From assembly GCA_963921825.1 (NCBI GenBank), contig OY997592.1, positions 56,502,336-56,566,335 of the forward strand: a stretch of DNA of 64,000 bases. Reading direction: 5' to 3'. Origin of the DNA: Erodium maritimum (lineage: Eukaryota; Streptophyta; Magnoliopsida; Geraniales; Geraniaceae). Below, in pieces: positions 43,484 through 57,300 of the stretch. Each line of letters starts with the position of its first letter. Position 1 is the stretch's first letter. The translations under genes and the position numbers were made by a program. Below the pieces are notes generated by a model. It had not been told where the DNA came from. It was given only the letters and a program-made list of their open reading frames with translations, and made no database searches.

Positions 43484-44150
43484 TCAAATTTGACGAGTCA
43501 TTACAACGAACAAAGCCCCAAATTTTTTTTGATCAAAAAACTCTAAGACATATTGACCGTAGGAGACGGTTTTGAAGAAGCATCGTAGCTTGATAAAATT
43601 GAAGCACATAAATTGAGGAGAACCGCTCAAAGTGGTGCCTAAATATTGTTTGATCTCATGGCGAGTACTCTTTTCGCCGTGAGGAGGGCGACCGAACTTG
43701 AACTCAACAGTTTTAACGAGAGGATATAGGGGATTCAGGGTTCCCTCCCGGTAAAAGTTCTTGAATCTCTGCTCACTAGTCATTGACCTTACAAAAAAGA
43801 AAGCAAACAAAAGAAAACATACCCAATTGGTTAGTTTGATCCAGATTCGAGAGAGAGGTCGAGGAGGGTGCATCGGTGGAGGCCAAGGAGGTGGTCACGT
43901 TAGAGACGGCTTCAGAGACGACAAAGGTTGATCAGTGGAGAAGATCCGATATGGAAAGGTCGAGGGGCTCTGAGACAGGGAAGTCAATTGATGCCGACGT
44001 GAGTCAGACAACAACCATCGGAATTGCAAAAAAGGACCCGAACAAGATCGAAAAACATATCGTTGATAACAGGAGGAAATCAATGACATAATAACTAAAA
44101 ACGACTCGAAGAGAACCCTAACAAAGTTCATAACTTTGCTCAATTTTTGT
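43484..44150 (-). pseudogene. Unrecognised coding-like fragment
   Basis: A minus-strand frame (43873-43484) contains a protein-like stretch 'YREGTLNPLYPLVKTVEF' followed by 'FGRPPHGEKSTRHEIKQYLG'. Upstream on the same strand, 44143-43895 is another open piece. A possible intron with 'ggtatgttttc' and 'ttttttgtaag' lies between them near 43790-43830. I do not recognise the family. No full gene can be built, and the fragment lies between a solo LTR and the DEK1 promoter. It may be a transposon-borne or decayed gene piece, or chance. Confidence 0.3.
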
Positions 44151-44159
44151 TATTATTAA

Positions 44160-45346
44160 ACCAACACAACTTTATGATGAGAAGTAGGCGAGGCAAAATG
44201 GGATTTTATTTTAGGTCAAAAGTGACGTGGCGGCCATGATTCTTCACCTACTAATGCAAGAAATAAACTGCAAGGGCAACAAATGCACCACACAAATATT
44301 CAATCCATCACCACCTCTCCTAACCTTATTATGCATCCCAACAGTTTTATTAAATTCCTATTGGTGCGTGTTTCCTCACGCGCTAACGTCGCGAGTCGAT
44401 CTGTAATGCTTCAGACAGGCCAATACCTTTTCCCCATTTTCCCATAGTTGTTGTCTTTATCTTTTTCTCTCTTTAAATTTACCATTTCCCTTTTTCAGTC
44501 TATATTATAGAAAAGAGAGGCAAGTTTTTATATTCATAACTTAATTAGCTCATTTTATAAAATTTATCCATAAGCAAGATTATTTGTTTCAATTCTGATT
44601 GTAAATTCATTTTTTAAATTAATCAGAATATCAGTTTATTTTTTGAACTGTAGTATAAAAATAAATGATAATCCAAAATAAATTTAATTAAAATAAAGGA
44701 TCATATTCTAAAATTAAATAAAATCAATAATAAAAATCATGGTTAAATTTGAAGAAACTATTTTGAAATTACTAGTTCATAATAAAGCAGTAACACAAAA
44801 CAATTAAGCATTTAAATGATATTTATTTTTAAGACAGTGTGAAAATGGAGAATATATTTATTTAATTTTTAATCTACAGAGTCTCTGATTTTCGTCGTCT
44901 CTTTCTTTTTGTTAGACCTGAAAATAAGCTGGGACACAAATAGCATTACAGGATAAAGCGAAAACCCAGACCAAACCCTAATTTCCCCATCTTCTTCACC
45001 TGCTCAACAAGCTCCAATCTTCACTCTTCACTTCACTGCCTCACTCCACTTCATGCTCTCTTCATTTTCCTAGTCGAAGCCCTAGCTCCGGAGCTCAAAG
45101 TCCATGCCGGAACCGACCCATTTGCCCTAAATTCACTGCCATGCCGTTACTGTCCAGGAACACTTCGCTCAAGTAGGTAAATCCACTCACATTACTCTAT
45201 TCCTGTGAGAATTTCTGTTTTCGACTATGTATTGCGTTAGAATTTCTTGTTCCCGTGCTTTTCTTTTTTCCTGGTGTTTTGGTTGTGTTTTAAAAGTTGA
45301 TTCTCTGCCGCATGTGGCGCAGCTAAGGAGGGATTGAGGAGGAGCC
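44160..45346 (+). promoter_or_regulatory. DEK1 promoter and 5' UTR with an intron
   Basis: AT-rich DNA to about 44900 is followed by a pyrimidine-rich leader from about 44970. Donor-like sites near 45170 ('caagtaggtaaat') and the acceptor ending at 45322 ('gtggcgcag') suggest an intron in the 5' UTR, with the start codon 24 bases into the next exon. The start site of transcription is not determined. Confidence 0.55.
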
Positions 45347-48300
45347 ATGGAAGGGGACGAGCGCGAGCTCATGCTGGCTTGTGTGATATCTGGGACCCTT
45401 TTTGCTGTTCTGGGTTCTAGTTCATTTGGTATACTCTGGGCGGTGAATTGGAGGCCTTGGCGAATTTATAGGTATCCAATCTCTTTAATTTTGTTCCCTT
45501 GCTACTGTTGCACAGATGATCTTTGATAGTTGCTTAGGTATAACTGCATTAGCCTTTTTATTATTGTTCGCTAATCTTATTGGTTTAAAGTGCAACCTAT
45601 CCTCAGCTTTAAGGCAACATTGATTAGTAAATTACGTGCTCTATCTTTTTGGAACACTTCTAACTGTGCCATATCTGTTTTAGAGCTGTTAATTTGCTAT
45701 ATGGACATAGATAAAATGTTATTTGGTTTAATAATGTGTGAAGTTTGAAGCCATTCCACAGTTTGGTAATAGAGAAAATCCTAGAGGGAGTTCCCAGTAA
45801 AATAATTGGTGAAAAGAATGAAATCTGGTAAAATGATTGGTGTGAAGAATGAAACGTATGGGGGCTTATGAGTTATGAAACAATTTAGGATAGTATTGAC
45901 ACATGTACATTTTGGGACAAGTGCTGAACTGATTAGGAAGGAATATAGGGTTTCTTAAAGACCAGAATCAAAAGTCTAGATTTCACGTGAATTTTGGAAT
46001 CAGTTAATGAGATGATATTTTAATGATAAAAGTGCTGCTTGCTATGTTTGCTCTTCATTCTTTCATATCTATCTGGATGCGTAGAGTTTAAGCAAGCTCT
46101 AGCTATGCGTCTGTTCATAAGTTATTTCTTCGTTAAACCTTACGGTAGGGATTATCTGTTTATTAACTATTCAACTATGCATTGGAGAATTTTTAGTTAA
46201 GTTCTTGAAATTACAAGTGATACAGACAGAGCGTCAACAAATAAATATTATCATTGAAAGCCTGTCTTACCATGAAATATTTTTAAAAGTCCGTCCCTTG
46301 ATGATAAAATCTTATTGATGCATACTTTATAAAGAATCTCAATGAAACTGTATCCAATTCCATCTTGTTGGTTTCTAGAAGCAATATCATATCTTTGAAA
46401 TACTTCACGTTCTAGTAATATTCTTCAGGATATTAAAACCTAATCTGGAACAACATCTATGTCCTGGATATAAATTCTTAAATTCTATAGTGATGATCTG
46501 CCACCTTCAAATTATCAGGAAAAAGTTAATTTTGATGTAGTCTTCATCATAATTGTCTCAATTTAATAGGCCAAAATGTAGATTATTTAGTTGAAGATGA
46601 ACTGATGAACAAAAAAGTAGGCCTCGCACAAGCTTCAGATAAAGCACCCTGTCTCTGCAATTTTGAAGCTGCTGTATGCTCCTCAAGTTTTTTTATACAA
46701 CACTGTAGATTTTAGATAAATAGGCCTTAATTTTCAACAAAGTCTGCATTTCTTTCAGATTTACTATGAGTAATGGTCGGAAAATTGTTTAAAGAATGAT
46801 AAGCTGAGAGCACCCTAGTGCATATGGGTTGAATGGAACTATGGAAGATCTGCCTAGAAACGGATTGGCCAGGACTTAGGCTATTCAAGAAATATGAAAA
46901 GTTTTAAAAGGGTTGAGAGAAGTAGATAAGCCAAATGAATAGAATGTGAAGAAAGAAACTTAATACCTTGCTTCGGCCTCTCTACTTCTATAAATTTCTG
47001 ACATAATTGTCTCTATAGAGTATAGACACCAGGCAATGCTTTGATGGTTTTCCCTTTCCATGTTAACACCACTGGAACTGCCAACATTTCTTTTCTGGCT
47101 GCAATACAATCTTCCATTCACTTGTTGAAATCCAGCAAGTCCTTGTGAAAGAAAACAATAAAGGCTATAAACTCCAAAACAACTGGACTGTGAAGCTAAA
47201 TATGAAGTACTGCTCCCCACTATTACAAATACAGTATAAGTCCATTATGTCATGATTTCTCTTGAACAAATTTTGTAGTGAGAACCTTTTCTGTGGAAAG
47301 TGGACCCCAAATCACCACTTTGATATAATATTTCATATTGTGCTGGATACTATATCTTAGCTTCTAGCTGAGAGCATCGACCCTACTGTTTTGCATCGAT
47401 ACTCATCAAGCCTGCTATTGGGTGTAACTCCTGGTCTTGGACAGACACACCAGTAACAGAACCATCTAACCCTCTTGCTGTTTGCAACCCTGTATGCCCC
47501 ACCATTACATTCTAATGTCTTCAGTGTTATGGATTCTCTTCTGTTTTGTGTTTTTCTATGCTTGTGCTTAGATTTGGAGTCTGTGTGGTAATTTATTTTT
47601 CGTTGAAATTACATTATATTTGCATTGTTTCTTTCCTATTTCCCTAATCAATATCTGACTGGGATACTTTTCTTTTCATCTTTCTATGCTTATTTTGGTT
47701 CTCCCCTTTCAGTTGGATCTTTGCAAGAAAATGGCCAGTTATCTTACAAGGACCTCAGCTGGGTATACTGTGTAGCTTTCTTTCACTATCTGCATGGACA
47801 GTTGTTGTATCTCCAATTGCCGTGCTTATCATTTGGGGAAGCTGGTTAATTGTTATATTGGGTCGAGATATTATTGGTCTGGCTGTAATAATGGCTGGAA
47901 TTGCTCTTTTGCTAACATTCTATTCGATCATGCTTTGGTGGAGAACCCAATGGCAAAGCTCAAGTATGTATTAGTTACCTTTATTACAATTTATTGATAG
48001 CTACAAGTTCTGTTATACATGATGACCTTCTTTATCCTTTGGTTTAATGTGTCCTTACTGATATGTTTTTCATTTTCTAACAGGGGCTGTTGCTATTCTG
48101 CTTCTTCTGGCTGTTTCCCTACTTTGTGCATATGAACTTAGTGCTGTGTATGTTACAGCTGGTTCAAGTGCATCTGAACGATATTCACCTTCTGGTTTCT
48201 TTTTTGGTGTATCAGCCATTGCCTTGGCAATCAACATGCTCTTTATTTGTAGAATGGTCTTTAATGGTAATCATTTGAGTTTATACATCCTATTGGATGT

Positions 48301-51300
48301 TATTTGTTTCCTATAATTGAGAGATATAACTACGACATTAATAATGTTATTCTAAAACACAAATCTTTATTCATCTCTACAGGGAATGGCTTGGATGTGG
48401 ATGAGTATGTGCGGAGGGCATACAAATTTGCTTATTCTGATTGTATAGAAGTTGGCCCAGTGGCTTGTTTGCCAGAACCACCAGATCCTAATGAATTATA
48501 TCCTCGACAATCTAGCAGGTGAGCTTCAATCTTGTTGCTTTGACTTTATCATTTCGTTTGGTCACTGACGGTATCTTGTTGTGCTTGCCATTGAATAGGT
48601 GGGTGTTGTTTGTGTAATAACCAGTTGGTGTTGGATTTTTTCATTTTAAAGTGCATATTTAATATGCTTGGATGTTAAGCTTCTTTTGGACCGTCCTATA
48701 CATTTATTTGAATTTCCCTTGTGGCTGCAGGGCTTTGCATCTTGGGCTTCTCTATGCTGGTTCTCTTGTAGTACTTCTTGTGTACTCTATATTGTATGGT
48801 CTAACAGCTAAGGAGGCACGTTGGCTTGGAGCCATTACATCCGCTGCTGTTATTATTCTAGGTAAGATTCCCCTGCCTTTTGTATTGCTGCCGATTCCTA
48901 TAACACTATTATTATGGTGATACTAATATGTTTCATTTGCATTTATCGTCATGTAGATTGGAACATGGGGGCGTGCTTGTATGGGTTTGAGCTACTTAAC
49001 AGCCGTGTTACAGCACTTTTTGTTGCTGGCACATCTAGGGTTTTTCTCATTTGCTTTGGAGTGCATTACTGGTTTGTTCTATGGGATCAGAAACATAAAT
49101 GTAATGCTACTGTTTATTGGTACAATTGTTCTAATTTTTCTTCCTTTCAGGTATCTGGGGCATTGTATTAGCTATGCTGTTGTTGCATCTGTGCTAGCTG
49201 GTGCTGCTGTTTCTCGCCATTTATCAGTCACAAACCCATTAGCTGCAAGGAGAGATGCTTTACAAAGCACAGTGATTAGGCTAAGAGATGGCTTTCGGAG
49301 AAAAGAACAAAACAGTTCATCTAGCTCTTCTGATGGTTGTGGCTCAAGTGTGAAACGTAGTGGTAGTGTTGATGTGGGTCACCTTGGCAATTGTGCTGAA
49401 GCCAGCAGGAGTGCAGTGCAGGGCACAACTGATGCTAACAACTGGAATAATGGTTTGTGTCAGACAACCTGTTCACAAGAGGGGATTAACAGTGATAACA
49501 GCATAGATAGTGGAAGGCCAAGTTTAGCATTGCGCAGTAGTTCTTGTCGCTCCGTTGTTCAAGAACCTGAAGTGGGAACATCCTATGCTGATAAGTTTTT
49601 TGATCACAATGGCACATTGGTGCCTTGTTCCAGTAGTGGTCTTGAAAGTCAAGGTTGTGAGTCTAGTGCATCAACTTCTGCAAACCAACAAGCATTAGAT
49701 TTAAGTTTAGCTCTTGCTTTCCAGGAAAGGCTTAATGACCCTAGAATTTCTTCAATGTTGAAGAGGAGGGCAAGACACGGAGATCGTGAATTGACTAATT
49801 TATTGCAGGATAAGGGATTGGATCCTAATTTTGCTATGATGTTGAAGGATAAAGGATTAGATCCAACTATTCTGGCGTTGTTGCAGAGAAGTAGTTTGGA
49901 CGCTGATAGAGATCATCGTGACAATACTGATATTACCATCATTGACTCAAATAGTGCTGACACTGCTTTGCCAAATCAAATTTCTTTGTCAGAAGAACTT
50001 AGACTTCATGGGCTTGAAAAGTGGCTTCAACTATGCAGGCTTGTTTTGCATCATATAGCAGGTACACCAGAGCGAGCATGGGTTCTATTTAGTTTTATCT
50101 TCATCCTGGAAACCATTACTGTGGCCATTTTTCGTCCAAAGACGATTAAAATTATAAATGCTACACACCAGCAAGTAAGTTCACCATCCCTTTTGTTCAC
50201 ATTCTTTTCTCCTATCTCATGGTTACTTCTGGAAGCAAGTCAAATTCATGAAGACATTATTATTTCTTTTTTTCAAAATTTGTTTGGCATTAATGTTGAA
50301 ATTTGGTTAATGCTGTGCTGTAGTTTGAATTCGGTTTAGCGGTGCTGCTTTTGTCGCCAGTTGTCTGTTCGATTATGGCTTTCTTACGGTCCCTTCAGGC
50401 AGAAGAGATGACCATGACATCAAAAACTCGCAAGGTACTCCAAGAACGAATGCTATATGGTATAGGTAGTGTTATACTTTAAAGGGATACATATGCATAT
50501 GTAATATGATTTTTAGTAATTCAATTGCTGACTGGACTTTAGTGATTGGGTTATCTTGCGTGCATTAGATATAATTGTGGGCATTGAGCTATTATTGATT
50601 CGTAGTTTTATGACAGTACTGTGATAGCAATACTTGTCTGGTCTAAACATTTAAACTTGGTGAACCAAATTAAGGTTTACTGTACTTGATAGCATATTAG
50701 GTGACTTCGGTTGCAGTAAGTATTGATCCCTATCTTTGTTCATGCCTTTACATATTGTTGTATCTACAGTTTTAGGTTGCTCCCAAAGCTAAAATTATTC
50801 ATATCCTGAACAAAGTGGCTAATAAATATCTGTGGGAAGCATTCATTTTTGTATTATTCATGGGTGGTGACTGAAACACCTGTATTGACCATGTTGAGTT
50901 TATACAACATAGCCTACCTATTAGTTATTTGTTCATCTAAGGTTGACATTATTTTTAATCTATGTTTTTCTTCGAGGAAGTGCTATATATATGTATATAC
51001 ATTTAGCCATTTGAAATTGTTATCTGTGTTATCACTGTACTTAGTTTTTCTCATACAGTTCATTCATTATATTCGGCTAAAGTGTTGTTCTGTCAATATT
51101 TACGCTTAATCTATTGCATGCTTGGTCTGTTATGTCCAAATACCTTTCTTCAAAATAAACATGCATGTGGCTTAATTTGATTACTTTTTGTATATGCTCA
51201 CTTTCATATGTGATTTTTTTGCTGATTTATTTCTACTTCTACTTTTTATATTTTTATAAAACCAATCAACTTCTAACTGCAATTTTGGTGGTTATGTCTC

Positions 51301-54300
51301 AAATCGCCAAACTACTGCAGTATGGTTTTGTTGCTTGGCTGTTCAGCACTTGTGTTGGACTTCTCCTTTCCTTCTTGAGGTATGGTCCTTGTAATGTTTT
51401 AATTTTCTTCAGTTCACTTTATCTATGTTCCACGGTTCTATTTATGAGGGGGAAAGTGCTGGGATGTGTGAAAAAATGTTGAAGAACTGCACCAGATGGG
51501 AAGATCTCTGATATCCGGTTCCATGTTGACCATTTGGAATGCCTTAATGGGTTGTGTTTATCAGTTTTTCCATTGAAATATGTCATTGTTAGCTGTGCCA
51601 CATTTTTAGTTTTTTTTTTGATAAATAATAACCACAAATATGGGACTGAACCAATGACCTTATACTTGTGTATTTTCAGTTGGCATGAGTGCGTTTTCCT
51701 TCCTTTGTCTTAATAGTAGTCTACAAGATAAGGGTATTAAGAAGTGAAATGATTGGATGCATCTATTTAAGACACAAATGAAATAATATATTATGATATA
51801 AATGGTATGGTTGTATGCATTAATTTATTATAGTTTCCTTCAACTGAATTGCCCTGTGATAATGTTTTTTTGTTCGACCTAGGGAGTATTTTATGTACTG
51901 TTTTGAGTATGTAGTTAAGGAGTCTGAAGATGATGACTTTGTAAGATATAGGATGCTGGACAAATTAGTTTATAGCTTCGACGAAGAGATGGTTGGCAAG
52001 CCAGACCGGAAAAATAAGGGAATAGATATCTTTCTGTAAAAAATAACCATTATCACCAAATGGAATGTCAATAGACAACACTAGGTCTTACTTTAGAACC
52101 TCAGAGAAAATCTGACAAGCACAATTACCAAAATATCATTCACCCTGACCTAACTAGGAATGAACTGCACTCAAATATGATATTGAAATTTCATAATCAT
52201 TTAATGTCTTAACCTTCACTCTGGCTGCTCACATCAACTACATTTTCCCCATTGGCATACTAGGACCTTGAATTGAATTCAATATGTTTCGATACATATA
52301 TTTATAATATATTTGACGTACATTTACCCACCATGACTTAATAACTGTTTATGTTTTTACTGTGCAGCAAATCATCGGTCCTTCTTGGGTTATCCTTGAC
52401 CGTCCCATTCATGGTGGCATGCCTATCTGTTGCTCTTCCTGTATGGATCCGTAATGGCTACCAGTTTTGGGTTCCACATGTACAATGTATAGGTCCCTCT
52501 GGGAACCATCAGACTGCTGGGACAAAGCAGGTCTGTACTTCCTCTCTTTACTTGTTTTGCTGCATTGCCTAGGCTTTCATTGAAACTTGATGATGTAAAC
52601 AAGATATTAGTGTCTTTTCTTGCACTTTTTTTTCATCTCATATACCTACTAGCCATAAGACATACAAGCATATCATGCCATGCAAGTCACATGTTATATC
52701 TTCATCAGTTATTTCATGTCCTTTACATCTGTGCAGTAACCAGTTCGTCCTTACTCAATTTTAGGTTGATTTCTATTTTCGTTTTGCTGTTGCCCCTTGA
52801 GGCATTTAAAGTCTCATACCTTATCAGCTTCATATACTCTTATTCTGACTTTATCAGCTGCTGAATTTTAAGAAATATTCAGGCACTTAAAAAGCCATCT
52901 ATATAAGAACAATTGGGGGTAATTCGTTCAAACTTCCTTTTTGAACTGCCCACTTACGGGAAAACTTCCCGCTAACAAATTTTATTCTTCTGACTGCCCT
53001 ATAATATGCACGCTGTGCGCGGTTATAAATATTTTAGTGTGTAACCAGAATGACTATAAATAGGTTGTTTGAAGGAAATACTCGAACAATTATGTAGGAG
53101 TTAAGTCGTGTTGCTTCTAATCTATTGAAGATTTATAGCTTTGGTCTTTATACGTTTGTCTTACGTAGATTAATGTTTCTGTTTTCAAATGTTCATTTTG
53201 TATGCTATAGATAAATCAGTGGTTTAATTTTCTGCCCAACTTACAAATGTTCATGGTCATGGGTTTGCAAGAAAACAGATTACTTTCCGATAATTGAATC
53301 AGTCCTAATGATAGAATGAGTCATCGCAAGAACATTATGGTACATGTACCTTGTCAACCTATAAGCGTCTTATTCAAATCTATATATGGATGTAGATGAC
53401 CAGCTCCACCTGCAAGGCTGAAACCAAAATTTCTGTTGGATTGAATGCCCTCTTGTTTGTTTCTGATCACCCTAACTCACACTACAATAGCGAATCATCA
53501 GCCTTTATGCCACTTGTTATCGATCACATAAGTACATCCACTCTAAGTCATTCATATCAGTAAGAAAGACAACATTTGCTGTGTTTTAGCAGGATTATGC
53601 CTATGTCCCCTGACTAAAAATATATATAGAATAGTTGGAAAATTTGCAGACGACTAGTGACACCCTGTCCCGTAGACCTGAGCTAAACCTAAGGTTTCTT
53701 TGAGCATTTGTGGTTGGTAAGTCCATAGTTTCCTTGTACGAACTATCTGCCAATATGATCTTTCCATGTTGCAAAGGAATTATTAAAAAGAGACCTTAAC
53801 TTATTGCTGTCTTTTGTTACTGGATTCCAATGCATAAATCTGGATAGATCTAAAACCAGTCAATTGCTTGCACTTTTTGGTAACTTTCTATCTAACCAGT
53901 TTTTGAAGTTTAAGACCACTATAATAATTCAATTTGAAATCGTATTTAGATTTTCTTTCGTCTTGTACGCCATGTTGGAAAACAGAAAAGACGAGTTTTA
54001 AAACTTAAGAATGCTTTACTTGTAATCTAGTGGCGTTACCGTATTTTACATCAGCATTCTTCTTGTAGATGTACATAAGGTAACTTGTTTCTGTATTCAT
54101 GTTGCCACTTTTAATTCCGGGGTTATGCTGTATTGGAGAGTGGATGTCCTGTAGCCTTGTGTTATATTAGAGAACAAATATGTGTTATGTTCCAATGACA
54201 TCTTGTTACTCTGGCAGGGTGTTGTTCTCGCCATGTCTATAATAGTCTTTGCTGGATCTGTTATATCACTGGGTGCAATAGTCTCTACAAAGCCTTTGGA

Positions 54301-57300
54301 TGATTTAAACTACAAGGGATGGACTGGTGACCAGAGAAGCTTAAACTCTCCATATGAATCACCGGTGTACCTTGGCTGGGCAATGGCATCTGCAATTGCT
54401 CTTGTAGTTACTGGTGTGCTGCCCATTATTTCATGGTTTGCAACATATCGGTTCTCCCTATCTTCTGCTATTTGTATTGGGATATTTTCAGGTAGTCTTC
54501 AGTATACTAGTCTTGACTATTGACATCACTCCTAACTTCCTTTTAGTTTTTAATAGTCAAATCTTGTGGGTTACCCAGTGCACATTCTTATTCTGCATAT
54601 ATCTGGCTGCTCTTGTTTTGTAGTTGTCCTTGTTGCATTTTGTGGTGCATCCTATATGGAGGTTGTGACTTCTAGGGATGACCAAGTTCCAACGAAGGGT
54701 GATTTCCTTGCTGCTTTGCTTCCTCTTGTGTGTATTCCAGCATTGTTATCACTCATCTCTGGATTGTATAAATGGTGAGTACCCTGATCTGATCTGACTT
54801 TAGTTGGCTACAGATTTAGTCAAATAGTGACTGTTTCTTGGTACTTGCAGAAATTGATCCTTCTGATTATGATGAATAATAGTTGACACTTTTATATTCA
54901 ACAAAATTTGTTTGCAGGAAAGACGACAGTTGGAAACTTTCTCAAGGTGTATATATATTTGTTAGCATTGGCCTTCTTCTCCTACTAGTGGCAATTGCGA
55001 CTGTTATTGTTGTAGTCAGACCATGGACGGTTAGTGAACCTCGCTCTATTTTCCTTAAGTTCTCACAACTTTGTGTCATGGTTAACTCATGTAACTTTGC
55101 TTCTGTAACAGGTAGGGGCAGCATTCCTCTTGGTTCTTCTCCTGATTGTACTGGCAATTGGTGTTATCCATCACTGGGCTTCAAACAACTTCTATCTCAC
55201 TAGGATGCAGATGATCATTGTCTGTTTCCTAGCTTTTCTTTTGGCTTTGGCAGCATTTCTTGTTGGCTGGTTTGAAGGTGCAAACCAAACTTTTCTTATT
55301 GTGCATGGTTTTCGTGCCCCCCTTCTCTTTGATGCTTCTTTCTTTGCTTGAGAGTGCTTCTGGCTGTCTTAACAATGTCATTTCTGTTATCGCTGTTGGC
55401 TTCAGATAAACCATTTGTTGGAGCTTCTGTTGGTTATTTTACTTTTCTGTTTCTTCTCGGAGGAAGAGCATTAACTGTAAGTTACATTGGGCCACATTGA
55501 ATCAAAGTCTGATATTTCATACTAATTTTATTAATTTTTCTCTTAATGCTTCTTCTTTTTCATTTTATGTTGCATATTGAATGCTTGTTTCTCCAGGTTC
55601 TTCTTTCACCGCCTATTGTAGTTTATTCTCCAAGGGTGCTACCCGTATATGTTTATGATGCTCATGCAGATTGTGGAAAGAATGTCAGGTTTGTCAACAC
55701 TTGCTGTATAGTTCTCGTTTTCATTCTCTGATGAAATACACGCTTCTTGTGTTCACTTGTCAAATAAATAGATGTATCCTCATCATATACATCTAACTGT
55801 TCTGTCCTTGGTTCCCTTACAGCGCTGCATTTCTTATGCTTTATGGAATTGCACTAGCAACTGAGGGCTGGGGTGTTGTTGCTAGTTTGAAAATTTATCC
55901 ACCATTTGCGGGGGCTGCAGTATCTGCAGTTACTCTTGTTGTAGCTTTTGGATTTGCTGTCTCTCGTCCATGCTTGACTCTTAAGGTATGTTTAAGTCTC
56001 TTGCTAATTTATTAATGCTCAGTTCCCCTTGTAAAATCTGATCAATATACCTTTGCAATGTCTACATTTGTTGCCAGACAATGGAAGATGCAGTTCATTT
56101 TCTCAGTAAGGAAACCGTTGTTCAAGCAATTGCTCGATCTGCCACTAAGGTTTGATTTTGACTGAATTTTCAATCCTAAGTTATCCAGATTTTAGCAAAA
56201 TGTTGTTCCAAACTAGTACCCTTACTATCCATTTTGGTCCAATATGGTACACAATTTTTTTGCTCTAGTTTGATACCCATATTTCAGTTTTGTCCTGAAA
56301 ATTATGCTGGTTATCACTAATAAACATTTCTGTACATGTTTGCATATTTGTGTGCACATTTGTGCATCTGTATGGTACTGATTTTAATACAAATTCGCTG
56401 TTCACTCCCAATTATTTCTCTGCCTATTGTATATTAATGTTGCATGAATTTCTTAGTTATTGTATTTTATCTGTCCTTTGTTTGTCCTATTTTCTTGAAT
56501 TTTGTCTTGTTTGTTGGAACTGTGGGAGCCTTACTGTGTGAACCTTGGTTCGGCCCTGTCATGGTTTGAGTAGAAGAATGAACTGTGATTGACTGAACTG
56601 TGGTTGGATCTCTGGAATGATGAATAGTATTGAGCTGCCCAAAGTGCGTATCTTTACAGTTCAACCAATCCAGATTTTTTTGAAATCTTGTGATCCGATT
56701 GTAATCTTATGCAATCTGTAATGACTTCAGCCCTTCATTTCCTTTTATAAAGAGTTTATCCTTCCCAAGCCCATAGATATATGAACTTGGCTGTATGGAT
56801 CTCAAAAGTCAGACAGCTAACACTGTAACACAAAGGAGTGCTTTCCAGTCTTCCTTTGTCTTCTACACTCTATAAGTTTTAGGTTTGTATATTTCTTCAA
56901 GAATGTATTTATAATATTTTTTTCCTTTCTAATTATATAGACTAAGCTTTTTGTTAAAAGGAAATACATTATTTTTGACCAATTATTATCGGTCTAGTAC
57001 AGAAGTACTGCACATCTTTTAAATTATATGTAGTTTACTTAATAAGAGAAATTATGAACCATATGATTGATGGTTCGATACCCTTCACAATTCATAGAAT
57101 AATTCTAGCAATTCATGACATGAGCCATTAGACAAGCAGTGCTTTCCCGTCTTCCTTTGTCTTCTACACTATACGTTTTAGGTCTGTATATTTCTTCAAG
57201 AATGTATTTATCATATTTTTTCCCTTCAAAGTATAAACTATAGACTAAACTTTTTGTAAAAAGAAAATAATTATTTTTAACAAGTTGTTATCTGTCTCGG

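Noticed and set aside
56195-56300. Copy of the 30303 inverted-repeat arm in a DEK1 intron
   Set aside because: Only short 'tacccttactatcc' and 'ttttggtcc' pieces are similar, too little to support homology.
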